Assembly (NCBI GenBank): GCA_036503555.1
Contig: DASXWQ010000013.1
Location: forward strand, 1-64,000
DNA length: 64,000 bases
Direction of reading: 5' to 3'
From: Actinocatenispora sp036503555
GTDB taxonomy: Bacteria; Actinomycetota; Actinomycetes; Mycobacteriales; Micromonosporaceae
Position numbers and translations under genes: made by a program
Notes under the pieces: generated by a model
What the model saw: the letters and a program-made list of their open reading frames with translations, nothing else
The model's database searches: none
Told to the model about the DNA's origin: nothing
Part shown: positions 41,402 to 50,314 of the stretch, piece by piece
Layout of the letters: every line of letters begins with the position of its first letter
How positions within the stretch are numbered: position 1 is the first letter of the stretch

Positions 41402-41791
41402 TCAGCCGCGGTGCGCGACGAGCTGCACGGGGTTGTCGTCGGGGTCGGCGACCCAGGCGATCCGCAGGTCGTCGAGCCAGTCGTGCGGGGCGGACAGCGA
41501 CGGCGCGCCCGCCGCGAGAAGCTCCGCGTACGCCCGGTCGGTGTCGTCGCACCAGAGCACCAGCTCGACCGCCTGCCCGTCCGGCCGGGGCCGGAGACCG
41601 TGGTCGGCGCGGGCCGCCTCGGCGTCGGCGATGCCGAGCGTGAACCCGTCCAGCGCCAGCTCGACGTGCCGCGGTACGCCGGCCGGCGCGTACCGGAACG
41701 TCTCGGTGAAGCCGAGCCCGCGGTAGAAGGCCATCGCCCGGGCCACGTCCGCGGAGTACAGGGTGATCTGCGGCGAACGGAATCCGGTCAC
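41402..41791 (-). CDS. VOC-family (glyoxalase/dioxygenase-like) protein
   Basis: The 129-residue protein has two beta-alpha-beta-beta-beta modules: PQITLYSADVARAMAFYRGLGF in the first and ELVLWCDDTDRAYAELLAAGA then AWVADPDDNPVQLVAHRG in the second. The late DPDDNPVQL is the usual metal-site region. It is the last gene of the formate dehydrogenase operon and overlaps the nrfD stop (GTGA). No link between VOC proteins and formate oxidation is known to me, so it may be a passenger. Confidence 0.85.
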   Translation of the reverse strand: MTGFRSPQITLYSADVARAMAFYRGLGFTETFRYAPAGVPRHVELALDGFTLGIADAEAARADHGLRPRPDGQAVELVLWCDDTDRAYAELLAAGAPSLSAPHDWLDDLRIAWVADPDDNPVQLVAHRG

Positions 41792-42828
41792 GGCGTCTCC
41801 GCGGCCCGTGCGGCCAGCCGCTCCCGCTGCGGTACGACGGTGTACTTCGGGTCGCGGGCCGACGCGCGACCGGCCTCGAACACGGCGAACCGCGTCGTCG
41901 CGGAGCCGGCGGCGAGCAACGCGCCGGCCGCGACGCCCAGCCAGCGGCGCCGACCGGCGATCGCGCCGAGCCCCGCCCCGGCCGCGGTGAGTACGGTCGC
42001 CGCCTGGTGCAGCCGGCCTGCGCGCCCCCGGTGGTACGGCTCGGCCAGCAGCGGGCCGAGCCGGCGCAGCATCAACCGGCTCGCGCCCAGCTCCAGGCCG
42101 GCGCCGAGGACGGCGAGCCGGCGGGCGGGCGCGGCCTCGGCGGCGGGCGCGGCGATCATGCCGATCGCGCCGGCCGCCGCCAGCGCGCTGCCGCCGAACA
42201 CGAACGGCAGCTCGCGGTGCCCCTCGTGCCACGCCGGTACGGCGGTGTCGGCGAGCAGTGCCGCCGTGTACGTCGCCATCGCCGGGCCGAGTACGGCGGC
42301 GCCCGCCCCGGCCAGCCGGCCGAGCGTCGGCAGCCGGCCGGTCAGCTCGCTCGCCACCGCGCCGGCGGCCAGCCCGGAGAACGGCGCCAGGATCCACGAC
42401 CCGACCGACAGCGGCGACGTCGGCTTGAACACCCGCAGCATGTTGAGGAAACGGGACGGCCGGCCCAGGTCGTGCACCAGCGCACCGACACTCGCCAGCG
42501 CCGCGGCGCTCGCGGTGACCCGGCCGACGCGGCGCAGCGCCGGCCGCCCGGTGGCGTCGGCGAGCGCGGCGATCAGCGCCGACCCGCCGGCCAGCCCGCC
42601 GAGGAACAGGTACGCCGGGACGTCCGGCATCTTCCACACCGGTTGCTTGAGGATCGGCCGCCCGTAGTACGAGCCGAACTCCGCCGCCGGCACCATCGCC
42701 GCCTCGCCACCCCGCCGCCGTCGCCGCTCCCGGCCGCCGGCACGCATCACGTCGCCGCCGGAGTCGTTGTGGCCGGAGTGCGGCGTGTCGTTGCGGGCGT
42801 TGGCATCGGGGCCATCCGGGGTGGTCAT
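41788..42828 (-). CDS. NrfD/PsrC-type membrane subunit of formate dehydrogenase
   Basis: The 346-residue protein begins with a hydrophilic Arg/Gly-rich tail of about 50 residues, then FGSYYGRPILKQPVWKMPDVPAYLFLGGLAGGSALIAA, the NrfD start. Eight or so membrane spans follow, with VHDLGRPSRFLNMLRVFKPTSPLSVGSWIL typical of quinone-reactive NrfD proteins. It should pass electrons from the iron-sulfur subunit to menaquinone. ATG 42828 overlaps the preceding stop. Confidence 0.9.
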   Translation of the reverse strand: MTTPDGPDANARNDTPHSGHNDSGGDVMRAGGRERRRRRGGEAAMVPAAEFGSYYGRPILKQPVWKMPDVPAYLFLGGLAGGSALIAALADATGRPALRRVGRVTASAAALASVGALVHDLGRPSRFLNMLRVFKPTSPLSVGSWILAPFSGLAAGAVASELTGRLPTLGRLAGAGAAVLGPAMATYTAALLADTAVPAWHEGHRELPFVFGGSALAAAGAIGMIAAPAAEAAPARRLAVLGAGLELGASRLMLRRLGPLLAEPYHRGRAGRLHQAATVLTAAGAGLGAIAGRRRWLGVAAGALLAAGSATTRFAVFEAGRASARDPKYTVVPQRERLAARAAETP

Positions 42829-43790
42829 CGGCGCCGCCCCAGGAACGCGGCGGCCGCCGCCACCGCGACCGCGCCGGCGGCGAGCGCGACGTGCTTCGCG
42901 ATCGACGGCAGGTCGTGGGTGGTGACCACCGGGTCGGGCGGCAACCCGTACGTCTCCGGCTCGTCCAGCAGCAGGAAGAACGCGCCGTCCCCGCCGACGC
43001 CGTCGTCCGGGTCCCGCCCGTACAGCTGGGCGGTGGCGACACCGTGGTCGTGCAGCTCGGCGAGCCGCGCGTCGGCGCGCTCGCGCAGCTCGTCCAGCTC
43101 GCCGTACTGGATGGAGTCGGTGGGGCAGGCCTTGGCGCAGGCCGGTTCGAGCCCGGCGCCGAGCCGGTCGTAGCACATCGTGCACTTGAAGACGCGGCCG
43201 TCGTCGGGCCGCTGGTCGATCACCCCGTACGGGCAGGCCGGCACGCAGTAGCCGCAGCCGTTGCAGACGTCGGGCTGTACGACGACCGTGCCGTACTCGG
43301 TGCGGAACAGCGCGCCGGTCGGGCACACGTCGAGGCAGGCGGCGTGGGTGCAGTGCTTGCACACGTCCGACGACATCAGCCAGCGCACCCCGCCGTCGCC
43401 GGGCGCCCCGACCGTCGGCATGCCGAGATCGACGGTGCCGCCCGTCGCGGCGGCCTCGCCGGCCGCGGCCAGCGCGTCCACCTCGCCGCTCGCCGGTACG
43501 ACCGGCTGTTCGATGAACGCGACGTGCCGCCAGGTGTTGGCGCCGAGCGCCTGCGTGTTGTCGTACGACAGGCCGGACATGCCGTCGGCGCCCTGCCCGG
43601 TCGGCAGCAGGTTCCACTCCTTGCAGGCGACCTCGCAGGCCTTGCAGCCGATGCAGACGGACGTGTCGGTGAAGAACCCCATCCGCGGCGGGTGCCCGTC
43701 GGGATAGCCGGCGTCGCCGGCCACGTCGGGCAGCGGCCCGGACAGGCTGGTGGCGCCCAGCCCCGTACGCCGGAACGCGTCGTCGCTCAC
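42825..43790 (-). CDS. Formate dehydrogenase iron-sulfur subunit (four [4Fe-4S])
   Basis: The 321-residue ferredoxin-like electron carrier has four Cys clusters: CIGCKACEVACKEWN, CKHCTHAACLDVCPTGA, CNGCGYCVPACPYG and CTMCYDRL with CAKACPTDS. A C-terminal membrane anchor (AKHVALAAGAVAVAAAAAFLG) resembles FdnH. GTG 43790 overlaps the stop of the second mini-ORF. It links the catalytic subunit to the NrfD membrane partner. The FFTDTSVCIGCKACE start is shared with FdnH/HybA-type proteins. Confidence 0.93.
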   Translation of the reverse strand: MSDDAFRRTGLGATSLSGPLPDVAGDAGYPDGHPPRMGFFTDTSVCIGCKACEVACKEWNLLPTGQGADGMSGLSYDNTQALGANTWRHVAFIEQPVVPASGEVDALAAAGEAAATGGTVDLGMPTVGAPGDGGVRWLMSSDVCKHCTHAACLDVCPTGALFRTEYGTVVVQPDVCNGCGYCVPACPYGVIDQRPDDGRVFKCTMCYDRLGAGLEPACAKACPTDSIQYGELDELRERADARLAELHDHGVATAQLYGRDPDDGVGGDGAFFLLLDEPETYGLPPDPVVTTHDLPSIAKHVALAAGAVAVAAAAAFLGRRR

Positions 43791-43870
43791 GCCGCCACCT
43801 CGCTTCGCTCGGTGCCGGCCCGAGGCACGAACGCGCTGTGCCGACGATGCGCTCGCTGACGCTCGCTCAT
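43787..43870 (-). CDS. 27-codon intercistronic cassette, type A (second tandem copy)
   Basis: Starts MSERQRAHRRHSAFVPRAG and ends TERSEVAA. Its ATG overlaps the stop of the first tandem copy (ATGA) and its TGA overlaps the GTG of the iron-sulfur subunit. At the DNA level it is nearly identical to the first copy in its first 25 bases and in the 3' GAGCGAAGCGAGG block. A tandem duplication that keeps stop/start overlap intact. Confidence 0.7.
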   Translation of the reverse strand: MSERQRAHRRHSAFVPRAGTERSEVAA

Positions 43871-43950
43871 GCCGCCGCCTCGCTTCGCTCGCCGCCGTCA
43901 TGAGGCACGAACGCGCTGCACTGATGATGCGCTCGCTGACGCTCGCTCAT
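43867..43950 (-). CDS. 27-codon intercistronic cassette, type A (first tandem copy)
   Basis: Starts MSERQRAHHQCSAFVPHDG and ends GERSEAAA. Its ATG overlaps the stop of the selenoprotein catalytic gene (ATGA, 43947-43950). The first 13 residues differ at only three positions from the second tandem copy. The copy at 6220 has the same MSER start and FVPR-GG-ERSE tail but a shortened middle. Confidence 0.7.
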   Translation of the reverse strand: MSERQRAHHQCSAFVPHDGGERSEAAA

Positions 43951-46900
43951 GTGTCCTCCCCGAGGCCGGCCCGCCGACGGTACGCCGCGACCAGCGCCAG
44001 CAGCGCCGGGCCACGCGGGCGCCGCCCGGGCCGGATGTCGCACGTCGCGGCCTTCGCCTCCTGGATGTACACGTTCGGATCGAGCTCGATGCCGAGCAGG
44101 TCGTTGGCCGCGTCGCCGGTGGAGATGCCGTTGCGCCCCCAGTGGTACGGCAGGCCGATCTGGTGGATCGTCGTGTCCCCGAGCCGCAGCGGCCGGATCC
44201 GCTCGGTCACGAGTACCCGCGCCTCGACGGCGGTACGCGCGGTCACGAGGGTCGCCCAGCCGCCGTGCGTCAGGCCGCGTTCGGCGGCGAGCGCGGGGGA
44301 CACCTCGCAGAAGAACTCCGGTTGCAGCTCCGCCAGGTACGGCAGGGTGCGGCTCATCGCGCCGGCCGTGTGGTGCTCGGTCAACCGGTACGTAGTGAAC
44401 ACGTACGGGTAGACGTCGCTGGCGGTCGGGTTCATGCGGTTGCCGTCGCGCGGGTAGCGCTTGCGTGCCGGGTTCGCCTGGCGTTCGGGGTACAGCGGGT
44501 TGACGACGGGCGACTCGACCGGCTCGTAGTGCGCGGGCAGCGGCCCGTCGGCGAGCCCGGTCGGTACGAACAGCCACGCCTTCCCGTCGCTCTGCATGAT
44601 GAACGGGTCGTCGCCGGCCAGCGCGTCCTCGGCGGTGGCGCCCGGCTCGGGCCGGAAGTCGGGCCGCTTGTCCGCCTGGAAGTCGGGTACGTCGTGCCCG
44701 GTCCACCGGCCGGCCTCCGCGTCCCACCAGACGTACCGTTTGCGTTCGCTCCACGGGTTTCCGTCCGGGTCGGCGCTGGCCCGGTTGTACAGGATGCGGC
44801 GGTTGGCGGGCCACGCCCAGCCCCACTCGGGCGCCACCCACGACTGGTCGGCGCCCGGCTTGCGGCGCGCGGTCTGGTTGACACCGTCGGCGTAGCAGCC
44901 GCTGTAGATCCAGCAGCCGCACCGGGTCGACCCGTCGTCGGCGAGCTGCGTGTACGACGACAGCGGCGCGCCGTCCGGCCCGGTGCCGTTGATCTCGCGC
45001 AGCACGGCGTCCGTCGACGGGTCGGCGATCGCCCCCTTCTCCGGGTACGCCCACGCCAGGTCCAGGATCGCCCGGTCCCGCGGATCGGTGGAGTCGGCGA
45101 GCTTCGCCCGGATCCGCTTCGCCAGGTGGTGGAAGAACCACAGCTCGCTGCGCGCGTCGTCCGGCGGCTCGACCGCCTTGTGGTGCCACTGGAGCATCCG
45201 CTGCGTGTTGGTGAACGTGCCGTCCTTCTCCACGTGCGTCGCCGCCGGCAGGAAGAACACCTCGGTACGAATGTCCTCTGTGGACAGCTCGCCGGTCTCG
45301 ATCTCGGGCGCGTTCCGCCAGTACGTGGCCGACTCGATCAGCGTGAAGTCGCGGACCACCAGCCAGTCGAGGTTCGCCAGGCCGAGCCGTTGCAGCTTCG
45401 CGTTCGCCGAGCCGACCGCCGGGTTCTCGCCGATCAGCACGTACCCCTTGACCAGGCCGTCGATCTGGTCCAGCACCGTGCGGTATGTGCCGTGGTCGCC
45501 GGTCAGCCGCGGCAGGTGGCCGAAGCAGTAGTCGTTGTCGGCCGTCGCGGCGTCGCCGTACCAGGACTTCAGCAGGCTCACCAGGTACGCCCGCATGTGG
45601 CCCCAGTAGCCGGTGCGGCCGGCGTCCGCGGCGACGAACGAGTCCAGGTCGGTGTGCTGGTGCGCGTGCGGCATCGGGATGTAGCCGGGCAGCAGGTTGA
45701 ACAGCGTCGGGATGTCCGTCGAGCCCTGGATGCTCGCGTGCCCGCGCAACGCGAGGATCCCACCACCGGGCCGGCCGATGTTGCCCAGCAGCAGTTGCAG
45801 GATGGCGGCCGTCCGGATGTACTGCGCGCCGACCGTGTGGTGCGTCCAGCCCACCGAGTACACGAACGCGGTCGTACGCTCGCGCCCGCTGTTCGCCACG
45901 ATCGCCTCGGCCACCGCGCCGAAGTCCGCGGCCGGCACCCCGCACACCTGCTCCACCAGCTCCGGCGTGTACCGGGCGAAGTGCCGCTTCAACACCTGGT
46001 ACACGCAGCGCGGGTGGGTCAGCGTCTCGTCCCGCTCCAGCCCCGCGCCGCCGGCACCGGCCGCGCCGCCCGAGCCGGCCGCCTCGGCCCGGCCCGCCTC
46101 GTGCCCGATCCGCTCCGCCTGCGCCGGGTCGCCCTGGCCCGCGGCGGCCTGCTCCGGCGCGCCGGCGTACTGCCAGCTCGTCGGGTCGTACGTGCCGGTC
46201 TCCGGGTCGAACCCGCTGAACAGGCCCGCCAGGTCCTCGGTGTCCTCGTAGTCCTCGGACAGCACCATCGCCGCGTTGGTGTACGCCACCACGTACTCAC
46301 GGAAGTCGGCGCCGGTCGACAGCACGTGGTTGATCAACGCACCGAGGAACACGATGTCGCTGCCGGCGCGCAGCGGCAGATGCCGGTCCGCCAGCGCCGA
46401 GGTACGCGTGAACCGCGGGTCGACGTGGATGACCGTCGCACCGCGCTTCTTCGCCTCCACCACCCACTGGAACCCGACCGGATGGCACTCGGCCATGTTC
46501 GAGCCCTGGATGACGATGCAGTCGGCGTTGGCGAGATCCTGCTGGAAGGTGGTCGCGCCGCCACGCCCGAACGAGGTCCCCAGACCGGGGACGGTGGCGG
46601 AGTGTCAAATGCGCGCCTGGTTCTCCACCTGGATCGCGCCGAGCGCCGTGTACAGCTTCTTGGCGAGGTAGTTCTCCTCGTTGTCCAGTGTCGCCCCGCC
46701 GAGACTGGCGATGCCCATCGTCCGGTTGAGGACCCGGCCCTCGGCATCGGTGTCCTGCCAGGTCTCGCGCCGCGTGGCGATCATCCGGTCGGCGATCATG
46801 TCCATCGCCGTGTCGAGGTCCAGCTCCTCCCACTCCGTCCCGTACGGCCGGCGGTACTGCACCGTCGTGACCCGGCCCGGGTTGGTGACGAGCTGCTTGC

Positions 46901-47162
46901 TGGCGCTTCCCTTGGGGCACAACCGACCCCGGCTCACCGGCGAGTCCGGGTCACCCTCGATCTGGGTGACCCTCCCGTCGGCCACGTACACCCGCTGGCC
47001 GCAGCCGACCGCGCAGTACGGGCAGACCGAACGCACCACGGCGTCCGCCGTCTCGGTCCGCGCGGAGAGCCCCTCGGTACGCCGGGAACGGACCGCGGCG
47101 CCCCGCCCCAGCGGGTCTCCGCCGGCCAACTGCCGCAGCACCGGCCACCCCAGGAACGTCAC
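43947..47162 (-). CDS. fdhA: Selenocysteine-containing formate dehydrogenase catalytic (Mo/W-bisMGD) subunit
   Basis: One 1071-residue protein read through an in-frame TGA at 46605-46607, giving Sec186 in ENQARI-Sec-HSATVPGLG, the canonical position. The N-terminal [4Fe-4S] site is CPYCAVGCG with a later CPKG. QGSNMAECHPVGFQ and the C-terminal molybdopterin dinucleotide domain follow in the same frame. GTG 47162 follows GGGAGG and gives the N-terminus TFLGWPVLRQLAGGDPLGRG. No Tat signal is visible, so the active site probably faces the cytoplasm. It oxidises formate to CO2 and feeds the Fe-S and NrfD subunits. A standard gene caller would split it at the TGA. Confidence 0.92.
46576..46592 (-). 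promoter_or_regulatory. SECIS-like hairpin for UGA recoding
   Basis: On the minus-strand mRNA, GUCCCC and GGGGAC form a perfect 6-bp stem around the loop GGUCU. The stem begins 12 nt after the UGA (46605-46607). The loop matches the GGUCU apical sequence of the Escherichia coli fdhF SECIS, whose G and U contact SelB. Position and loop fit a bacterial SECIS. Confidence 0.8.
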
Positions 47163-47244
47163 GCCACACCTCCCTCGCGCGCGTACCCGTCCCATCCTGC
47201 CGCGCGACGCCCCGCCGCGCACCCCGGACACGGCATGCCGCCCG

Positions 47245-47313
47245 ATCACGTCGCCGGAGGCGGCCCGGTCACGGCCCCGGAGGCACCCCGGTCACGTCGC
47301 CGGAGGCGGCCCG
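47245..47313. repeat. Three tandem 23-bp repeats
   Basis: Three units of 23 bp at 47245-47267, 47268-47290 and 47291-47313 have consensus GTCACGTCGCCGGAGGCGGCC plus CG. The outer two differ at one base; the middle one has several changes. They lie between the GNAT stop (47315) and the formate dehydrogenase start. Confidence 0.75.
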
Positions 47314-47314
47314 G

Positions 47315-47827
47315 TCACTCCGGCGCGAACGGGTCGGCGAAGCGCGCCGAACCCGGCACCACGGTCGGCTCCGGGCCGAGCCCGCGTACCTGGAACGCCT
47401 CCTCCGGCCAGCTCGGGTCCGGCGCCGTCACGCCGTACGACGAGGCCCGCGCGAACCCGAACCGCCCATAGTACGCCGGGTCGCCGAGCAGCATCGCGGC
47501 GGTCTCCCCACGTCCCGCCGCGTCCGCCAGCACCGCCTCGACCAGCGCGCCACCCACCCCGCGGCGCTGCACGTCCGGCGCGACCGCCAGCGGCCCCAGC
47601 GCCACCACCGGCACCGCGCCCACGTACCCCCGGGTCAGCAGCACATGCCCGACGATCCGCCCGTCCGGCGCCTCCGCCACGTACGACAGGCCCGGCAGCC
47701 ACCCGGCGTCCGCCCGCAGCCGCTCGACCAGATCCGCCTCGTACTCCCGGCCGAACGCCGCCGCCTCGACCTCGTGCACTGCGCCGCGGTCCGCGTCCCG
47801 CTCCGGCCTGACCCGCCACTCCGACAT
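47315..47827 (-). CDS. GNAT-family N-acetyltransferase
   Basis: The 170-residue protein is of the YhbS-like GNAT group: the acetyl-CoA loop VAPDVQRRGVGGALVEAVL, followed by the AAMLLGDPAYYGRFGFARASSYG segment that marks this subfamily. The N-terminus RVRPERDADRGAVHEVEAAAF is standard. ATG 47827 follows GAGGGGGG. The substrate is unknown. It is upstream of, and co-oriented with, the formate dehydrogenase gene, 152 bp apart. Confidence 0.88.
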   Translation of the reverse strand: MSEWRVRPERDADRGAVHEVEAAAFGREYEADLVERLRADAGWLPGLSYVAEAPDGRIVGHVLLTRGYVGAVPVVALGPLAVAPDVQRRGVGGALVEAVLADAAGRGETAAMLLGDPAYYGRFGFARASSYGVTAPDPSWPEEAFQVRGLGPEPTVVPGSARFADPFAPE

Positions 47828-47841
47828 CCGACCCCCCTCTG

Positions 47842-48345
47842 TCAGCCGCTGGCGGACCGTATCAGCGGGCCGGCCGGCGCGGCGACGGTTTTCGGCAGCC
47901 GGTGGGCCCGGCGCAGCAGCACGACCTGCTGCGCCCCCAACGTGACACCGAAGCCCAGCCACAGGGCGGCGACGTGCACCGGTTCGCCGAAGCCGACGAC
48001 ACCCACGGCGGACACCAGCAGCCGTGCGACGACGGTCCCGCCCCACAGCGCGAGGATGCGGGCGTCGCCGCGGCGCACGACCCGGCCGTCGGGGCCGCGC
48101 CACAGCGGCATGAGCGCGCCGCGGACCAGGCCCAGCACCGCCGAGACGGCGCTGCCCACCACGAGCAGCACGACACCCGCCACCGTGGCGCGCGCCGGGC
48201 CCGGTGGCGCGAAGCCGAACCCGAGCAGCACCGCCACCCACACGAACTGCACCGGCGTCACCCGCCGCACCGTGAACTGCCGGACCAGCACGAAACCGAC
48301 CGCGAGTACCACGATCGCGACGGTGATCATGTCCTGCCGCACCAT
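47842..48345 (-). CDS. Small membrane protein, DUF1453/CcdC-like
   Basis: The 167-residue protein has four to five hydrophobic segments starting at ITVAIVVLAVGFVLVRQF. A hydrophilic turn LWRGPDGRVVRRGDARILALWG fits the DUF1453-type membrane family. GGAGG precedes ATG 48345. It lies 14 bp upstream of the GNAT gene, so the two may be co-transcribed. No function is assigned. Confidence 0.65.
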   Translation of the reverse strand: MVRQDMITVAIVVLAVGFVLVRQFTVRRVTPVQFVWVAVLLGFGFAPPGPARATVAGVVLLVVGSAVSAVLGLVRGALMPLWRGPDGRVVRRGDARILALWGGTVVARLLVSAVGVVGFGEPVHVAALWLGFGVTLGAQQVVLLRRAHRLPKTVAAPAGPLIRSASG

Positions 48346-48445
48346 GCCTCCTTCGCCGAGAACCTCGCCGGAGGCTATGGGCCGGACGGGGCCTACCGCG
48401 TCGGAGCACGCTCCGAGATCGGCCGTACGACCAGGGTCGGAGGGA

Positions 48446-49114
48446 TCAGGCGTGCCCGGTCCGGTACGCCAGCGCGACGAGCTGGGCGCGGTCCCGGCAA
48501 CCGGTCTTGGCCAGCAGGTGCGTGATGTGCGTCTTGACGGTCGCCTCGGAGATCACCAGCTCGGCCGCGATCTCGGCGTTGGACAGCCCCGCGGCGATCA
48601 GGCGCAGCACGTCGCGCTCCCGGCCGGTCAGGCCCGCCGGGTCGGGCGCGGCCGGCGCCCGGGTGGCGCGGGCGTACCCGTCGAGCAGCAGGCGCTGCAC
48701 GCTCGGGTCCAGCAGCGCCTGCCCGGCCGCGACGGTGGTGATCGCCTGCCGGATCTCCTCGGCGCTGGCGTCCTTCGTCACGTATCCGCGGGCGCCGGCG
48801 TCGAGCGCGGCGAACACCCACTCGTCGTCGGAGTACGTGGTGAGCACGACGACGCGGACGCGCGGGTGGGCGGCGAGGATGCGCCGGGTCGCGGTCGGCC
48901 CGTCGCAGTGCGGCATGGACAGGTCCATCAGCACGACGTCGGGCGCCAGCGCGTCGGTACGCGCGACCGCGTCGTCGCCGTCGACGGCCGCCCCGACGAC
49001 CTCGATGCCGGGCAGCAGGCCGAGCAGCATGGTCAGCCCGTCGCGTACGACGCGCTGGTCGTCGACGATCAGCACCCGGATCGGCGGCGCCGCCGGGTCG
49101 GGGGTGTCGGTCAC
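48446..49114 (-). CDS. NarL/LuxR-type response regulator
   Basis: The 222-residue regulator has a receiver domain at about residues 12-128 with phospho-acceptor Asp in PDVVLMDLSMPHCDG, and a LuxR-type helix-turn-helix at about 155-215 (LTGRERDVLRLIAAGLSNAEIAAELVISEATVKTH). GTG 49114 overlaps the histidine kinase stop (GTGA). Together with the kinase it forms a typical two-component pair. Repeated GGTC-GAGG motifs before the kinase gene may be its binding sites. Confidence 0.93.
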   Translation of the reverse strand: MTDTPDPAAPPIRVLIVDDQRVVRDGLTMLLGLLPGIEVVGAAVDGDDAVARTDALAPDVVLMDLSMPHCDGPTATRRILAAHPRVRVVVLTTYSDDEWVFAALDAGARGYVTKDASAEEIRQAITTVAAGQALLDPSVQRLLLDGYARATRAPAAPDPAGLTGRERDVLRLIAAGLSNAEIAAELVISEATVKTHITHLLAKTGCRDRAQLVALAYRTGHA

Positions 49115-50295
49115 GCTGTGGCCTCGGGGGAGGGGTTCGGCGCGGGGTCCGGTGAGCGCAGCGGCAGCCGCAGGCGTACCTCGAAGCCGTCGCCGGCCGG
49201 GGCGGCGGACAGGTGCCCGCCGAGCAGCTCGGCGCGCTCGGCCATGCCGGCCAGGCCGAACCCGTCGGACCGGTCCGGCGCCACGCCGGCGCCGCCGGTG
49301 TCGGTCACGGTGACGTCGAGGACCTCGGCGGTCCAGGCCACGACGACGCGAGCGCGCGCGGACGGCCCGGCGTGCCGGACAGTGTTGGTCAGTGCCTCCT
49401 GCACGGTGCGGTAGACGGCGAGGCCGACCTCGGGGCTCACCGCCCGCGGCGTGCCGCTGACGTCGAGGTCGACGGGCAGGTCGCACTCCCGCCGCGTCCG
49501 GTCGACGAGGTCGGCGAGCAGCGCCGGCCCCGGCAGCGCGCCGCCGCGCAGCGCGGAGACGGCGCGGCGGGCGTCGGCGATGCCCGAGCGGGTGAGCCGG
49601 TGCGCCTGGTGCAGCTGGGCCACCAGCCGCGGATCCGCCCCGGTCCGGTCGGCCAGCACCTTCGCCGTCTCCAGTTGCAGCGCCAGCCCGGCGAACGTGT
49701 GCGCCACGATGTCGTGCACCTCCCGGGCCAGTACGCCGCGTTCGCGCAGCACCGCGGCCTGCTCGCCGGCGGCCCGCGCCGCGGCCTCCTGGGCGAGCAG
49801 CTCCTCGGCCCGGGCCCGCGCGGCGACACTGACCGCGGCGAGGTCGCCGACCAGGTAGACGAAGGCGCCGCCGAGCGCCACCACACCGGCCACGGCGGGC
49901 CGGAACCCGGTCGCCACCAGCGCCGTGACCAGTATGGCGAGCAGCCCGGCGGCCACCGGCAACGAGACGGGGTGCGGGTGCCGCATCCCCAGCCGTACCA
50001 GTGCGACGTAGGCCAGCAGGTAGCCGAGGCCGTTGGGAGCGACGACGTTCATCGCGACCCCGGTCAGCGCGAGGACGGCGCACAGCCCGGCGTGCGGCCA
50101 GCCCGCCGCGCAGCGGTCCGTGGCCAGCACGGCCCACACCGCCGCCGCACCGGCCGCCAGGGCGAGGACGGTCGTCCGCGCCGAACCGTCCGCCCCGAGT
50201 ACGCCGGCGACCAGGGCCACCGCCACGCACGCGGTGGCGAGCCACACCGTCCAGTGTCGTGCCCGGGTCCGCACCACCGGGCGCCGTAGGGCCAC
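49111..50295 (-). CDS. Sensor histidine kinase, NarX/DesK type
   Basis: The 394-residue kinase has about six membrane spans in the first 150 residues, then the HisKA_3 dimerisation helix with the phospho-acceptor His in LAREVHDIVAHTFAGLALQLE. The HATPase domain includes VQEALTNTVRHAG and GFGLAGMAERAELLGG. There is no large extracytoplasmic domain, so it may sense the membrane itself. GTG 50295 follows GGGAGG at 8 nt. The PH-domain genes upstream end only 54 bp away. Confidence 0.92.
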   Translation of the reverse strand: MALRRPVVRTRARHWTVWLATACVAVALVAGVLGADGSARTTVLALAAGAAAVWAVLATDRCAAGWPHAGLCAVLALTGVAMNVVAPNGLGYLLAYVALVRLGMRHPHPVSLPVAAGLLAILVTALVATGFRPAVAGVVALGGAFVYLVGDLAAVSVAARARAEELLAQEAAARAAGEQAAVLRERGVLAREVHDIVAHTFAGLALQLETAKVLADRTGADPRLVAQLHQAHRLTRSGIADARRAVSALRGGALPGPALLADLVDRTRRECDLPVDLDVSGTPRAVSPEVGLAVYRTVQEALTNTVRHAGPSARARVVVAWTAEVLDVTVTDTGGAGVAPDRSDGFGLAGMAERAELLGGHLSAAPAGDGFEVRLRLPLRSPDPAPNPSPEATA

Positions 50296-50314
50296 CGCAG
50301 TCCTCCCCAGCCAT

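Noticed and set aside
46496..46608. Reading the formate dehydrogenase as two separate genes or a pseudogene
   Set aside because: The stop is a TGA at the canonical Sec position, both sides continue in the same frame with full homology pattern, a SECIS-like hairpin follows and selD is in the window.
43869..47471. A 1200-codon open frame on the plus strand opposite formate dehydrogenase
   Set aside because: Antisense shadow; composition is Arg/Val/Gly/Pro-biased and the minus strand encodes a recognised enzyme.
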